DNA of 64,000 bases, from NCBI RefSeq assembly GCF_016599855.1, contig NZ_CP067041.1, forward strand, positions 682,001 to 746,000. The letters are read 5' to 3'. This DNA is from Bradyrhizobium diazoefficiens. GTDB lineage: Bacteria; Pseudomonadota; Alphaproteobacteria; Rhizobiales; Xanthobacteraceae. Both the position numbers and the translations under genes were made by a program. How positions within the stretch are numbered: position 1 is the first letter of the stretch; each line of letters starts with the position of its first letter. Shown here in pieces: positions 19,505 through 29,911 of the stretch. The notes under the pieces are model-generated. The model had not been told where the DNA came from. It saw nothing but the letters and a program-made list of their open reading frames with translations, and made no database searches.

Positions 19505-19617
19505 GGGCGCGGGATACCACTCACGCCGCGGTGCGGCAACCATATTGCTGTATTTTCAGGGCCTTTCTTCACGCCAAGCTGATTCCACGCGAGCCCAAAA
19601 CGCGCTACGCAACGGCC

Positions 19618-21243
19618 ATGTCAACGACCTCGATCCCGTCCGCCCGCGCGCGCGCAAAGACCCGCCTCAGCTTTGACCGTTTTCGGGCCTGGCTGGTTGC
19701 TTCTGCGACCCACCCCTCGGCCCGGCTGTGGCTGGTGATCCAGCTCGCCATCCTGCATGCGGTGATCTGGACCTTCATCCTGATCAATCTCAAGGCAGCG
19801 CAGGACGTTCACATGGACGTCGCAGAAGCCTATGGCTGGGGCCAGAAATTCCTCTGGGGCTACGGCAAGCATCCGCCGCTGTCGGGCTGGATCGCCGGCG
19901 TCTGGTTCAAGGTGTTCCCGGCGACGGACTGGGCGACCTATGCACTCGCGATGGCGACGGTCAGCGTCGGTATGGTGATCTGCTGGCTCGTCGCGTTGCG
20001 CGTACTGGATGCGCGGCGCGCGTTCTTGGTCGTGGTAATGGTCGCGCTCTACCCGATCTTCAATTTTAAGGGTTTCAAGTACAACCCCGATTTGCTTCAG
20101 CTCGTCACCTTGCCGCTGGTCGTGCTCGCTTATCTGAATGCCTTCGAGAAGCGGAGCTGGCAGTCCGGCGTCTGGCTCGGGCTCGCCGGCGCGCTGGCAC
20201 TGATGACCAAATACTGGGTGCTGACCATGATCGGCGCCATCGGCCTTGCCGCGCTGATTCATCCGGAACGGCTAAACTTCCTGCTGTCGCCGGCGCCCTG
20301 GGTCGCGATCGCGACGATGGTCATGGCGATGATCCCGCACATCGTCTGGCTGGCAGACGCGCATTTCGTGCCGCTGACCTATGCCGGCGACACCTACAGC
20401 CTCGAGGATTCCGGCCAGGTGCGGCAGCTCGTGTTCGGCTATGCCCTGCACAATGCCGCGCTGCTGGCATTGCCGGTGGCGCTCGCCGCGCTCGCGATGG
20501 CGCTGGCGCCGCATTGGCTGACGCTGCTCGTACGCGCACCGCTGCGCATCATCACGCGGGCCTGGGCCCGCGGCGCCAACGCGAGTGTCAACGTTTCCCA
20601 GGCGCTGAACATCTGGATGATCCAGATCATCGTCGCGGTCGGCCCGCCGCTTGGTGCGCTCGGCTTCAGCATCTACATGAAAACTGATTGGGGCATTTCG
20701 CTGTTCTTCTTAGTGCCGCTCGCGCTGGTCGCGATTCCGGCGCTGCGGGTGCAGAGCGCGGTGGTGTTCAACATCACCGCGATCTGGCTCGTGCTGAGCA
20801 TTGCGACGCTTGTCGCTTCACCGTGGATCGCCGCGCGCGAGATGGCGGCGAACATGGACAACACGGCAACTTATGGCGCGCGCTCGGAGCTCGCGCGCGA
20901 ACTGACCCAGGCCTGGCATTCGCGCTTCGCCTCGCGCTGGGCGATCGTCGCCGGCACCATGGAATCGATCCAGCCGATGGTGTTCTACAGCCCCGATCAT
21001 CCGGCGGCGTTCACGCCGCACGAAGCGTGGGGCTCCGGGCTGACGTCACTCAATGACGTCAAGAAATACGGCTTTATCGGCGTGTTCGATCCGGCCGACG
21101 GCCGGCTGCCCGCGTTCGAGAAGTGGGTGTCCGAGACCGCGCCGAACGCCGAGCGCCTGGTGATGACGACGCGCCGCTTCACTCATGGCAAGGCTGGCCC
21201 GTCGATGACCTGGAACGTCTACATCGCCCCGCCGGCGAAGTGA
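19618..21243 (+). CDS. GT39/PMT_2-type membrane glycosyltransferase
   Basis: About 541 residues with roughly ten membrane segments. The first loop contains HMDVAEAYGWGQKF and GYGKHPPLSGWIAGVWF, the acidic and His-Pro-Pro features typical of ArnT/PMT_2 enzymes that transfer sugars from a polyprenyl phosphate donor to an envelope acceptor. The C-terminal part (MVFYSPDHPAAFTPHEAWG) is extracytoplasmic. The ATG at 19618 is preferred over a start at 19531. Acceptor and sugar are unknown. Confidence 0.83.
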   Translation: MSTTSIPSARARAKTRLSFDRFRAWLVASATHPSARLWLVIQLAILHAVIWTFILINLKAAQDVHMDVAEAYGWGQKFLWGYGKHPPLSGWIAGVWFKVFPATDWATYALAMATVSVGMVICWLVALRVLDARRAFLVVVMVALYPIFNFKGFKYNPDLLQLVTLPLVVLAYLNAFEKRSWQSGVWLGLAGALALMTKYWVLTMIGAIGLAALIHPERLNFLLSPAPWVAIATMVMAMIPHIVWLADAHFVPLTYAGDTYSLEDSGQVRQLVFGYALHNAALLALPVALAALAMALAPHWLTLLVRAPLRIITRAWARGANASVNVSQALNIWMIQIIVAVGPPLGALGFSIYMKTDWGISLFFLVPLALVAIPALRVQSAVVFNITAIWLVLSIATLVASPWIAAREMAANMDNTATYGARSELARELTQAWHSRFASRWAIVAGTMESIQPMVFYSPDHPAAFTPHEAWGSGLTSLNDVKKYGFIGVFDPADGRLPAFEKWVSETAPNAERLVMTTRRFTHGKAGPSMTWNVYIAPPAK

Positions 21244-21260
21244 TTTGAGGCGGTGGAAGG

Positions 21261-21578
21261 CTAAGTCCCTTCTTCGTTGAACTTGCTTTCAACCAGCTCG
21301 GTGATCGCCGCAAGCGCGGCTTCGGCGTCCTCGCCTGCGGCAGCCACCGTGATCGACGTGCCCGGTCCGGCCGCGAGCATCATCAGGCCCATGATCGAGG
21401 TGCCGCCGACGGTCTCGCAGCCGCGCGTCACCCACACTTGCGCGTTGAAGCGCTCGACCGCCTGGACGAATTTCGCCGAGGCGCGGGCGTGCAGGCCACG
21501 CTTGTTGATGATCAGGAGCTCTTTGGAGATCGCACCCGCGGGCACGCTTGTCCCCGCTTGTGGCGCGTCGTCACTCAT
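21261..21578 (-). CDS. ptsH: HPr-type phosphocarrier protein
   Basis: 105 residues. The active-site histidine lies in INKRGLHARASAKFV (His30), and the regulatory serine equivalent lies in GGTSIMGLMML (Ser61), which the neighbouring HprK would phosphorylate. There is a 15-residue N-terminal extension compared with short HPr proteins. The ATG overlaps the EIIA stop by four bases. It belongs to the regulatory PTS that relays phosphate rather than importing sugar. Confidence 0.95.
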   Translation of the reverse strand: MSDDAPQAGTSVPAGAISKELLIINKRGLHARASAKFVQAVERFNAQVWVTRGCETVGGTSIMGLMMLAAGPGTSITVAAAGEDAEAALAAITELVESKFNEEGT

Positions 21579-21976
21579 TTGCCGGCGAGCACCCGACTGG
21601 CGATGGTGACGTATTTGCGGCCGGCTTCCTGCGCCATCGCGATCGCGTCGGGCAGCGGCCGCTCCTCGCGCACCTTGGCGAGCTTCACCAGCATGGGCAG
21701 GTTGATGCCTGCGAGCACTTCGACCTTGGGTCGGCTCATGCAGGAAATCGCGAGATTCGACGGGGTGCCGCCGAACATGTCGGTGAGGATCGCAACGCCG
21801 TCGCCGGAATCGACGCGGTTAACCGCCTCGATGATGTCGCTTCGGCAGAGATCGGAATCATCTTCGGCTCCGATCGTAATCGCTTCGATTTGCTTTTGTG
21901 GGCCCATGACATGTTCAAGCGCTGCCTTGAATTCGTCGGCAAGGCGCCCGTGGGTCACAAGTACTAGACCAATCAT
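21575..21976 (-). CDS. PTS mannose-type EIIA domain protein
   Basis: 133 residues of the EIIA-Man fold. The phosphorylated histidine is in MIGLVLVTHGRLADEFKAAL (His9). A conserved segment VAILTDMFGGTPSNLAI follows. I chose ATG 21976 because the upstream 12 residues are not part of the family. It takes phosphate from HPr and, with no EIIB or EIIC nearby, is probably regulatory. Confidence 0.93.
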   Translation of the reverse strand: MIGLVLVTHGRLADEFKAALEHVMGPQKQIEAITIGAEDDSDLCRSDIIEAVNRVDSGDGVAILTDMFGGTPSNLAISCMSRPKVEVLAGINLPMLVKLAKVREERPLPDAIAMAQEAGRKYVTIASRVLAGK

Positions 21977-22184
21977 CGGAAAACTCCCGCGGGCGCTTTT
22001 GGTGCGCCGCACGAACGCGCCACTTTGACCATCCAGAGCCCCCGCGCAAGAGGGGATGTTGCGTATCTCCCTGAATCTAGACGGATGGATGAGGGGGAGG
22101 TTCGCCGGTCTACTCGGTCGCGAGTGTGGGGTTCATATGGTTACCATTTCCCTTCAAACAATCGCCTCAAGGGTTAGGTGGATG

Positions 22185-22649
22185 TTAACTCTTGGTAGTG
22201 GTCAAGGCCGCAACAACCAAGGGGAGGGGCGAATAATCGCGGCTGACTGGGATTCGCGGTATTTCGACACCGAAAATGGTCGTTTTCAGCGTTTCGGCCG
22301 GTGGCAGGCGCTCGGCGTCGTCGGCGTCCAGATCGACCACGAGGCCGACCGTCGCAAGCTCCACGAAGTCGCAGCAGCGGATTCCCAGCCCCCGGATCTC
22401 GATCAGGCCGGCCAGGAGCGGAGCGGGACGAACCACAATTTCATCGCCGAGTGTCGCCAGATGGACACGGTCGTCGCCGACCAGAATGGCGCTTTCAACC
22501 AGGCCCGAGCGGCCCGCCATGATCAAATCGAAGGCGAGCCGCGACTTGCCGGCGCCCGAGGGCCCGCGGATCAGCACCGCCAGGGCGCCGACCTTGACCG
22601 CGGAGGCATGAACGCTGAGGCCGGCTTCGTTCAAGCTGCCTTGGCTCAT
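22185..22649 (-). CDS. hprK: HPr kinase/phosphorylase (short alphaproteobacterial form)
   Basis: 154 residues, containing only the catalytic C-terminal domain; the longer form of Firmicutes has an extra N-terminal domain. The P-loop is GPSGAGKS (residues 29-36). It phosphorylates or dephosphorylates the HPr serine and so tunes the phosphorelay. Its start overlaps the ChvG stop by four bases, which implies coupled expression with the two-component genes. A 208-base gap follows before the EIIA gene. Confidence 0.94.
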   Translation of the reverse strand: MSQGSLNEAGLSVHASAVKVGALAVLIRGPSGAGKSRLAFDLIMAGRSGLVESAILVGDDRVHLATLGDEIVVRPAPLLAGLIEIRGLGIRCCDFVELATVGLVVDLDADDAERLPPAETLKTTIFGVEIPRIPVSRDYSPLPLVVAALTTTKS

Positions 22650-24436
22650 AGCGCCGGCAGCCTCACCACAAAGCGCGCACCGGCAACTGTCGGCGCCCCA
22701 TCTTCGTCAGCGGGGCCGGCGCGATTCTCCGCCCAGATGCGCCCGCCATGGGCATCGACGATCTGCTTGGAGATCGAGAGGCCGAGGCCGGAATTCTGGC
22801 CAAACCCTTGATGCGGCCGGTCGGTGTAGAAGCGCTCGAAGATGCGCTCCAGCGCGTCGTCGCGGATGCCGGGGCCGTCGTCGTCAACCACGATCTCGAT
22901 CTCGCCGCGCACGCGGCGGCAGGTCAGGCGCACCTTGCTGCCGGGTTCCGAGAATGACTGCGCGTTGGAGAGCAGGTTGGAGACCACCTGACCGAGCCGC
23001 GAATCATGGCCGGTGACCGAGAATGTGTCGGTCGGGCTGCGGCCCTCGAAGCGCGCCTCGACGGCGACGTCATGGCCGAGTTTCGTTTCATTGGCGACCG
23101 CAACCAGCGTACCGAGGAGCCGCTTGAGATCGACCGGAATCGCATCCTGCCGCTGCAATTCGGCATCCAGCCGGCTCGCGTCCGAAATGTCCGAGATAAG
23201 CCGGTCGAGCCGCTTGACGTCGTGCTCGATCACCTCGAGCAGGCGCGCGCGGCTGTTCTCGTTGCGCGCCAGCGGCATCGTCTCGACCGCGGAGCGTAGT
23301 GAAGTCAGCGGGTTCTTCAGTTCGTGGGCAACGTCGGCAGCGAACATCTCGATCGCCTCGATCCGCTTGTAGAGCGCGCTGGTCATGTCGCGCAGCGCGC
23401 CGGAGAGATGGCCGATCTCGTCGCGGCGGCGGGTGAAGTCGGGGATCTCGACGCGGCTCTTGATGCGGCGGCGGACCCGCTCGGCACTGTCGGCGAGCCG
23501 GCGCACGGGCCCCGCGATCGTGCTCGCAAGCAGCAGCGACAGCATGATCATGACGGCGGCAGCGACGCCGCCGACCTTGAGGATCGCCAGGCGCTCCGCC
23601 GTGACCATCTGATCGATTTCGTCGCCCTGGGTCGACAGCATCAGCGCCCCGTGGATGGCGCGCGCGCGCTGCACGGGGACCGCGACCGAGACGATCACCT
23701 CGCCGCGCGCATTGACCCGCACCATCGAGCGCTTCTGGCCCTGGAGCGCATCGGCCACCTCTGCATAGCCCTTGCCGTTCTCGCGCCCGAGCTCGCGATA
23801 GAGCGGCAGGTCGCCGCGGTTCAGCCAGGTCCGGACCGGGACCATGATGCGTTCGGCCAGGCCCGGCTTTTGCGACAGCGGCGGCAGCGGAATGCCCCGC
23901 ACACTATCGAGATCACGGCTGTCGAGCAGCACACTCCCATTGGGATCGAAAATTCGCGCACGGGTCTTGGTCGGCGAGATCAGCGTGCTCAACACCGGCG
24001 CGACGCGTTCGGGGTTGATCGGAAAATCCAGCGAGTCGTCAATTCCGCCATAACTCTCGCCCAGCTTCAGGTCGAGCAGCCGCTCAGGGTCGACGGTGAT
24101 TGCATTGGTCTGCACCGTTGCCGACGCCCCGATGGCGCCGGCGATGATTTCGGCCTGCACCAAGAGGCTCTGCGCGCGGGCGTCAATCAGGCCGGCGCGG
24201 AACTGCGACAGATAGAGGATGCTTGCGACCAGCGCGACGAGGCCCGCCAGATTGAGCGAGACGATGCGGCGGGTCAGGCTGGAGAAGGACAGGGCAAAGA
24301 AGAACTGCCCGGCGCGCTTGAGCCAGTTCAGCGGCCCCCAGCCTCGCGCGGCCGGCTTGTCCTCATGGTCCGGAGCGCCGCGGGCGGCAACGCCCCCGGC
24401 GTTCGAACTCAAATCAGGCTGCGTTCGGTCAAGCAA
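22646..24436 (-). CDS. chvG: ChvG/ExoS-type sensor histidine kinase
   Basis: 596 residues. Two membrane segments (around 56-78 and 288-308) flank a 210-residue periplasmic domain. A HAMP linker, the phospho-acceptor His371 (AADVAHELKNPLTSLRS), and the N and G boxes (SNLLSNAQSFSEPGS; DDDGPGIRDDAL; GLGLSISKQIV) follow. The periplasmic region in this family senses envelope or pH cues. The start codon is TTG. It lies between chvI and hprK on the same strand, with overlap to hprK. Confidence 0.95.
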   Translation of the reverse strand: MLDRTQPDLSSNAGGVAARGAPDHEDKPAARGWGPLNWLKRAGQFFFALSFSSLTRRIVSLNLAGLVALVASILYLSQFRAGLIDARAQSLLVQAEIIAGAIGASATVQTNAITVDPERLLDLKLGESYGGIDDSLDFPINPERVAPVLSTLISPTKTRARIFDPNGSVLLDSRDLDSVRGIPLPPLSQKPGLAERIMVPVRTWLNRGDLPLYRELGRENGKGYAEVADALQGQKRSMVRVNARGEVIVSVAVPVQRARAIHGALMLSTQGDEIDQMVTAERLAILKVGGVAAAVMIMLSLLLASTIAGPVRRLADSAERVRRRIKSRVEIPDFTRRRDEIGHLSGALRDMTSALYKRIEAIEMFAADVAHELKNPLTSLRSAVETMPLARNENSRARLLEVIEHDVKRLDRLISDISDASRLDAELQRQDAIPVDLKRLLGTLVAVANETKLGHDVAVEARFEGRSPTDTFSVTGHDSRLGQVVSNLLSNAQSFSEPGSKVRLTCRRVRGEIEIVVDDDGPGIRDDALERIFERFYTDRPHQGFGQNSGLGLSISKQIVDAHGGRIWAENRAGPADEDGAPTVAGARFVVRLPAL

Positions 24437-24482
24437 TGCTTACGCCCGCGTTAGGACAGCTCGTGCGACGGTCCCCGCATCC

Positions 24483-24600
24483 TAGAGCATGACCCGGAAA
24501 AGTGTGCAGCGGTTTTCCGAAAAGATCATGCTCAAACCTGAAGCGCGATCACGGTCGCGCTTTAGAGCCATCCCGGTCCCGATGGAATCAGAACCGGGTG
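24483..24600. repeat. Palindromic dispersed repeat between chvI and chvG
   Basis: The arms 'agagcatgacccggaaaa' and 'ttttccgaaaagatcatgctc' are near-complementary. The following 'gcgcgatcacggtcgcgct' adds a second stem. This resembles a Rhizobiales intergenic repeat seen many times in related genomes (from memory). It separates the chvI and chvG genes and may shape the message there. Edges are approximate. Confidence 0.55.
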
Positions 24601-24632
24601 CAGCCCCGCGCTTTTGTGAAGGCGCGTGCGCC

Positions 24633-25334
24633 TCAGGCTTCCTTGAAGCGGTAGCCGACGCCATAGAGCGTCTCGATCATCTCGAAATCGTTGTCGACCA
24701 CCTTGAACTTCTTGCGCAGCCGCTTGATGTGGCTGTCGATAGTGCGGTCGTCGACATAGACTTGGTCGTCATAGGCGGCGTCCATCAGCGCGTTGCGGCT
24801 CTTGACCACGCCGGGCCGGGTCGCCAGCGCTTGGAGGATCAGGAATTCGGTGACGGTCAGCGTCACCGGCTCGTTCTTCCAGGTGCAGGTATGCCGTTCC
24901 GGATCCATGCGCAGCAGGCCGCGATCGAGCGCCTTGGCGTCGTTTTCTTTCGGCGCGACGGTCGGATCCTTGGGCGCCGAGCGGCGCAGCACCGCCTTGA
25001 CGCGTTCGACCAAGAGGCGCTGCGAGAACGGTTTGCGGATGAAATCGTCCGCGCCCATCTTGAGGCCGAACAGCTCGTCGATCTCTTCGTCCTTGGAGGT
25101 CAGGAAGATCACCGGCAGGTCAGACTTCTGCCTGAGCCGGCGCAGCGTCTCCATGCCGTCCATGCGCGGCATCTTGATGTCGAGGATGGCGAGATCGGGT
25201 TGAGTGGTGCGGAAACCGTCAAGCGCGGAGGCGCCATCGGTATAGGTCATGATGCGGTAGCCTTCGGCTTCCAACGCGATCGAGACGGATGTGAGAATGT
25301 TGCGGTCGTCGTCGACCAAAGCGATTGTGGGCAT
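24633..25334 (-). CDS. chvI: ChvI-type response regulator
   Basis: 233 residues in the OmpR/PhoB layout. The receiver has the acidic pair in LVDDDRN (residues 7-11), the phospho-acceptor Asp52 in [13 protein letters not shown] and the lysine in [11 protein letters not shown]. The winged-helix C-terminus has a [16 protein letters not shown] recognition region. It is the partner of ChvG 197 bases downstream. ChvI regulons include exopolysaccharide, motility and symbiosis genes in rhizobia. Confidence 0.95.
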   Translation of the reverse strand: MPTIALVDDDRNILTSVSIALEAEGYRIMTYTDGASALDGFRTTQPDLAILDIKMPRMDGMETLRRLRQKSDLPVIFLTSKDEEIDELFGLKMGADDFIRKPFSQRLLVERVKAVLRRSAPKDPTVAPKENDAKALDRGLLRMDPERHTCTWKNEPVTLTVTEFLILQALATRPGVVKSRNALMDAAYDDQVYVDDRTIDSHIKRLRKKFKVVDNDFEMIETLYGVGYRFKEA

Positions 25335-25574
25335 GAGCCTCTGCTTTCTGCTTTCCGTTTGGGTCGTGGCTTAAACGGCGAGCAATCCAGTGATGCGCCG
25401 CATACATGGGTGCCGAACTTGGCGTTCGAACTCTGTCACCGAGCAATGCAAGCTGGGCTGAAGTGTGACCAAGTTCCACGAAATACGGCGGATTCGCCGC
25501 ATATCGACCCATAACCGGGTTCGGGTTTACCCGAAGAAAGGCCCGCCTTGCAACCACCTGAGCCGAGAAAGCCC

Positions 25575-26324
25575 ATGCAATCGACCCCCGATTTCGACCC
25601 CGGAAAGCTCGCCAAATCGCTGCTGAGGCGGTCGCGGCAGGGCGCCTTGGCAACGCTCATGGCCGGCAGCGGAGATCCCTATTGTTCCCTGGTCAATCTG
25701 GCCAGCCATCCCGACGGTTCCCCGATCCTGCTGATTTCCCGATTGGCCCTTCACACCAAAAACATCCTCGCCGACAGCCGCGTCTCCCTGATGCTGGACG
25801 AGCGCGCCGCGGGCGATCCGCTGGAAGGCGCCCGGATCATGCTTGCCGGTCGCGCGATGCAGGCCGACAACGAGAAGGATTTGCTCCAGCGGCGGTATCT
25901 CAATGCCCATCCGTCGGCGGAAGCTTTTGTTTCATTTAAGGATTTTTCCTTCTTTCGGGTCCACCCCACGGGAACCCATCTGGTCGCAGGTTTCGGCCGG
26001 ATCGTCGACCTCAAGCCAGAGCAGTTCCTGACGGACCTCGCCGGGGCTGAGGACCTGCTTGCGGCGGAGGAAGGGGCCGTCGGGCACATGAATGCCGACC
26101 ATCGCGAGGCCATGGGCCTCTACGCAACAAAACTCCTCGGCGCAGCTGAAGGTGACTGGCGCTGCACCGGCTGCGACCCTGAAGGTCTCGACATGCAGGA
26201 CGGCCAAACTGCGTTGCGGCTGGATTTTCCGGAGCGGGTGACCACTGGCACAGCACTGCGCAAAATGCTGGTCCGCCTCGCTGGCGAGGCGCGGGCGAAG
26301 CTGAACGAGCAACGCCAGCATTGA
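25575..26324 (+). CDS. HugZ-like pyridoxamine-phosphate-oxidase-fold protein
   Basis: 249 residues. The N-terminal split barrel has the opening ARSLLRRSRQGALATLM-like pattern (LAKSLLRRSRQGALATLMAG) and SPILLISRLALHTKNILAD. The C-terminal domain contains HMNADHREAMGLYA, a heme-handling motif in HugZ/HutZ. Such proteins bind flavin or heme; HugZ enzymes degrade heme. I chose ATG 25575 (GAGAAAG upstream) over TTG 25548. No other heme-uptake genes are in sight. Confidence 0.88.
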   Translation: MQSTPDFDPGKLAKSLLRRSRQGALATLMAGSGDPYCSLVNLASHPDGSPILLISRLALHTKNILADSRVSLMLDERAAGDPLEGARIMLAGRAMQADNEKDLLQRRYLNAHPSAEAFVSFKDFSFFRVHPTGTHLVAGFGRIVDLKPEQFLTDLAGAEDLLAAEEGAVGHMNADHREAMGLYATKLLGAAEGDWRCTGCDPEGLDMQDGQTALRLDFPERVTTGTALRKMLVRLAGEARAKLNEQRQH

Positions 26325-26388
26325 ACGCCGTGGCCCTTCGCCGCGACCCAAGACGATAGCCGTCTTACGGCTCGCAGCGAGAGGATGC

Positions 26389-27990
26389 ATGACACTCCGA
26401 CGTCTGACGCTGGTCGCACGTTTGGCGCTCGCGATCGCTGGATTGCTCGCGACGCCAGCCCCTGCCCAGAGCGGTCGGATCACGCGCTGATGAGCGCCGG
26501 CAAATATTCGGAAGCGCTGCCTTTGGCACAAGGCATGGTCGCGAGCCTGGAGAAGAGTGACAACGGCCGCGAACTCGCCGCTGCGCTCAACAACCTCGGC
26601 CAGGTCTACGCCGGTCAGGGCCGCGACGATCTGGCCGAGCCGCTCTACAAACGCGCGCTCGCGCTGATGGAAAAATCACTTGGTCTTGAAACGCCGTTGA
26701 TTTCGGCCGAACTGACCAATCTCGCCGCGCTCTATCAGCGGCAGGCCCGCCTCGCCGAGGCCGAGCCGCTGTTCAAACGTGCTTTGGTCATCACCGAGAA
26801 GGGCCTGTCGCGTGAGCATCCGGATGTCGGCCGAGTCCTCAACAATCTTGCCACGCTTTACGTGAAGCAGGAACGGCAGTTTGAGGCCGAGCCGCTGTTC
26901 CAGCGGGCGCTCGCGATCTATCGGAAAGCGCCGGACCCGAGCATCCCGCGGTCGCCACGGTCCTGAACAACATCGGTCAGGTCGATCGCGATCTCGGCCG
27001 CGATGCGGATGCCGAGGCGCCGATCAAGCGCTCGCTTGTGATCCGCGAAAAAGCGCTTGGGCCGGATCATCCTGACGTCGCGACCTCCACCAGCAATCTC
27101 GCTTATCTCCTTTATGTATCCGGGCGCACTGCGGACGCGTTGCCGCTCGCGGAAAAAACGCTAGCGAACGACCGCGCGCAGTTGCACGTGGTGCTGCCGA
27201 TCCTGTTTGCCGCGCGCCAGCAATGGCTGCTGCCTGATGACAAGGCGGTGGAGGAGGCGCTCGCCGCGATCCAGCGCGGTACGCAATCCTCGCGCCGCGA
27301 GCGGCAAGATCGCTGCGCGCAGGATCGCAACCATCGCCTACACCGATTTCTGGCGCGGCGCAGGCGTCGACCGCGGCTCGCGCAGGCGCTGCCGCAACTC
27401 CCCGATACCGCGGACGAGCTGAACGTTGTGGCGAAAGATGTCGGCGCAGCCGAGGCCGACATTCATCTCGGCCGCGACGCGAGAGAGGCGACGCTCAAGC
27501 GGGCGCCGCTTGCTCAGTACAGCATCATCTACTTTGCGACCCACGGTCTCGTCGCCGGTGATATCAAGGGTGTGGGCGAGCCCTCGCTGGCGCTGTCGAT
27601 TCCCGATCAGCCCTCCGAGCTCGACGACGGTTTACTGACGGCGAGCGAGGTCGCGCAGCTCAGTCCAATGCGGATTGGGTCGTGCTGTCGGCGTGCAACA
27701 CCATCGCCGGCGACAAGCCCGGCGCCGAGGCCCTGTCGGGACTGGCGCGCGCCTTCTTCTATGCCGGTGCGCGCGCGTTGCTGGTTTCTCATTGGGCGGT
27801 GGATTCGGAGGCTGCCGCCCGCCTGACCACTTCCACTTTCGATCTGCTCAAAAACGAACGAACGATCGGCAGAGCCGAAGCTCTGCGGCGCGCGATGTTA
27901 ACCTACGTTGATGACACCTCGTCTCCGCGCAATGCCTACCCTGCCATGTGGGGACCGTTCGCGCTCATTGGCGAAAGCGCAGTACGATAG
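26389..27990 (+). pseudogene. TPR-CHAT protein gene broken by frameshifts
   Basis: Coding segments for one protein lie in different frames. The signal peptide (MTLRRLTLVARLALAIAGLL) ends at a TGA near 26490. A TPR array follows in another frame to about 26940 (ALNNLGQVYAGQGRDDLAEP and similar repeats). The next TPRs (DVATSTSNLAYLLYVSGRTA) continue in a third frame. The 27285-27370 stretch sits out of frame. The caspase-like CHAT domain retains the histidine YFATHGLVAGD (27542-27544) and the cysteine LSACNTIAGD (27694-27696), now in two frames. At least four indels are needed to restore it. A sequencing error cannot be excluded at any single site, but several together favour decay. Confidence 0.85.
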
Positions 27991-28270
27991 GTCAGCGCAG
28001 AATTGTGCGTCGCAAAATCCGGGGCAACGCTGAAACAGGCGTTTGGTTGCGCGATCATTTGTGATTTTGAGTGTGGCGGCTGACGGCTGGCTGCGCGACG
28101 TTTGGCGCGGTCCTTGAATAAACCAAATCCTGCGGGATCAGCTTGGCAACGCCAGCGTTCACGATTATTACGTCGTTCAGCCGAGGCCGGATTGGCCTAT
28201 AATTCACGGTGACCGCGATGTTGCCCAGGCTTGGTCGCGCTGAGCGTCGCGGGTTCTAGGAGGATTTTTC

Positions 28271-29887
28271 GTGCAAGAGACGGGCGTGCGCAACGGTGCC
28301 TTCGGCGCCGACAAATTCGGCTTAAGGAATCTCAAGCAGGTTCACTGGAACCTGGGTGCGCCGCAACTCTATCAACATTCGCTCTCCGCGGGCGAGGCTG
28401 TGCTTTCGGCCGACGGTGCCCTCTGTGCCGACACCGGCGAGTTCACCGGCCGCAGCCCGAAGGACAAGTTCACGGTGCGCGACGCCACCACCGACAAGAA
28501 GATGTGGTGGGCCGGCAATCAGTCGATCACCGCGGAGCAGTTCGAAACGCTGTATCAGGACTTCCTCAAGCACGCCGAAGGCAAGAGCCTGTTCGCGCAG
28601 GACCTCTATGGCGGCGCCGATCCGGCGTACCGCATCAAGACCCGCGTCTTCACCGAGCTCGCGTGGCACTCGCTGTTCATCCGCACGCTTTTGATCCGCC
28701 CCGAGGCGGTCGAGCTGTCGAGCTTCACGCCGGAGCTCACCATCATCGACATGCCGAGCTTCCGCGCCGATCCGAAGCGCCATGGCTGCAAGTCGGAGAA
28801 CGTCGTCGCGATCGACTTCGCCCGCAAGATCGTGCTGATCGGCGGCTCCTATTATGCCGGCGAGATGAAGAAGTCGGTCTTCACCACCCTGAACTATTAC
28901 CTTCCCGAGCGCGGCGTGATGCCGATGCATTGCTCTGCCAATGTCGGTGCCAAGGGCGATGCGGCGATCTTCTTCGGGCTATCAGGCACCGGCAAGACCA
29001 CGCTGTCGGCTGATCCGAACCGTACGTTGATCGGCGACGACGAGCACGGCTGGGGCCCGAACGGCATCTTCAATTTCGAAGGCGGCTGCTATGCCAAGTG
29101 CATCAAGCTGTCGAAGGAAGCCGAGCCCGAAATCTACGCGGCCTCGACGCGCTTCGGCGCGGTGCTCGAGAACTGCGTGCTCGACGAAGACACCCGCGTG
29201 GTGGATTTCGACGACGGCTCCAAGACCGAGAACACGCGGTCTGCGTACCCGCTCGACTTCATTCCGAACGCTTCGCGCAGCGGCCGTGCGCCGCAGCCGA
29301 AGAACGTGGTGATGCTTGCCGCTGACGCCTTCGGCGTGCTGCCGCCCATCGCGAAGCTGTCGCCGGCGCAGGCCATGTACCACTTCCTGTCCGGCTACAC
29401 CGCGAAGGTCGCGGGCACCGAGCGCGGTCTCGGCAACGAGCCGCAGCCGGAATTCTCGACCTGTTTCGGCTCACCCTTCCTGCCGCTCGATCCCTCCGTC
29501 TACGGCAACATGCTGCGCGACCTGATCGCCCAGCACGACGTCGACTGCTGGCTGGTCAACACCGGCTGGACCGGCGGCAAGTACGGCACGGGCTCGCGCA
29601 TGCCGATCAAGGTGACGCGCGCGCTGCTCACCGCTGCGCTCGACGGCTCCTTGCGCAATGTCGAATTCCGCACCGACAAGTACTTTGGCTTTGCTGTGCC
29701 GACTGCGTTGCCCGGCGTGCCGAGCGAGATACTCAACCCGGTCAACACCTGGAAGGACAAGGACGAGTTCGACAAGACCGCCCGCGCGCTGGTCGGCATG
29801 TTCCAGAAGAACTTTGCCAAATTCGAAGCCCAGGTCGACGCCGAGGTGCGCGCCGCGGCGCCGGACGTGAAGCTCGCGGCGGAGTAA
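28271..29887 (+). CDS. pckA: Phosphoenolpyruvate carboxykinase (ATP)
   Basis: 538 residues. It converts oxaloacetate to phosphoenolpyruvate in gluconeogenesis, the key step for growth on organic acids. Motifs include the kinase loop [14 protein letters not shown] (around residues 237-250), GDDEHGW, the [14 protein letters not shown] region and GRSPKDKF near residue 59. The start is GTG, preceded by a strong AGGAGG seven bases upstream. A terminator follows the stop. The link to the PTS/ChvGI cluster matches rhizobial genome order, with HugZ and the CHAT remnant in between. Confidence 0.97.
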   Translation: MQETGVRNGAFGADKFGLRNLKQVHWNLGAPQLYQHSLSAGEAVLSADGALCADTGEFTGRSPKDKFTVRDATTDKKMWWAGNQSITAEQFETLYQDFLKHAEGKSLFAQDLYGGADPAYRIKTRVFTELAWHSLFIRTLLIRPEAVELSSFTPELTIIDMPSFRADPKRHGCKSENVVAIDFARKIVLIGGSYYAGEMKKSVFTTLNYYLPERGVMPMHCSANVGAKGDAAIFFGLSGTGKTTLSADPNRTLIGDDEHGWGPNGIFNFEGGCYAKCIKLSKEAEPEIYAASTRFGAVLENCVLDEDTRVVDFDDGSKTENTRSAYPLDFIPNASRSGRAPQPKNVVMLAADAFGVLPPIAKLSPAQAMYHFLSGYTAKVAGTERGLGNEPQPEFSTCFGSPFLPLDPSVYGNMLRDLIAQHDVDCWLVNTGWTGGKYGTGSRMPIKVTRALLTAALDGSLRNVEFRTDKYFGFAVPTALPGVPSEILNPVNTWKDKDEFDKTARALVGMFQKNFAKFEAQVDAEVRAAAPDVKLAAE

Positions 29888-29911
29888 GTTCGCAGCGCTC
29901 GAAATGCGCAA

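Noticed and set aside
17619..19520. Second long minus-strand frame over lepA
   Set aside because: Shifted frame of lepA; very arginine-rich with no domain.
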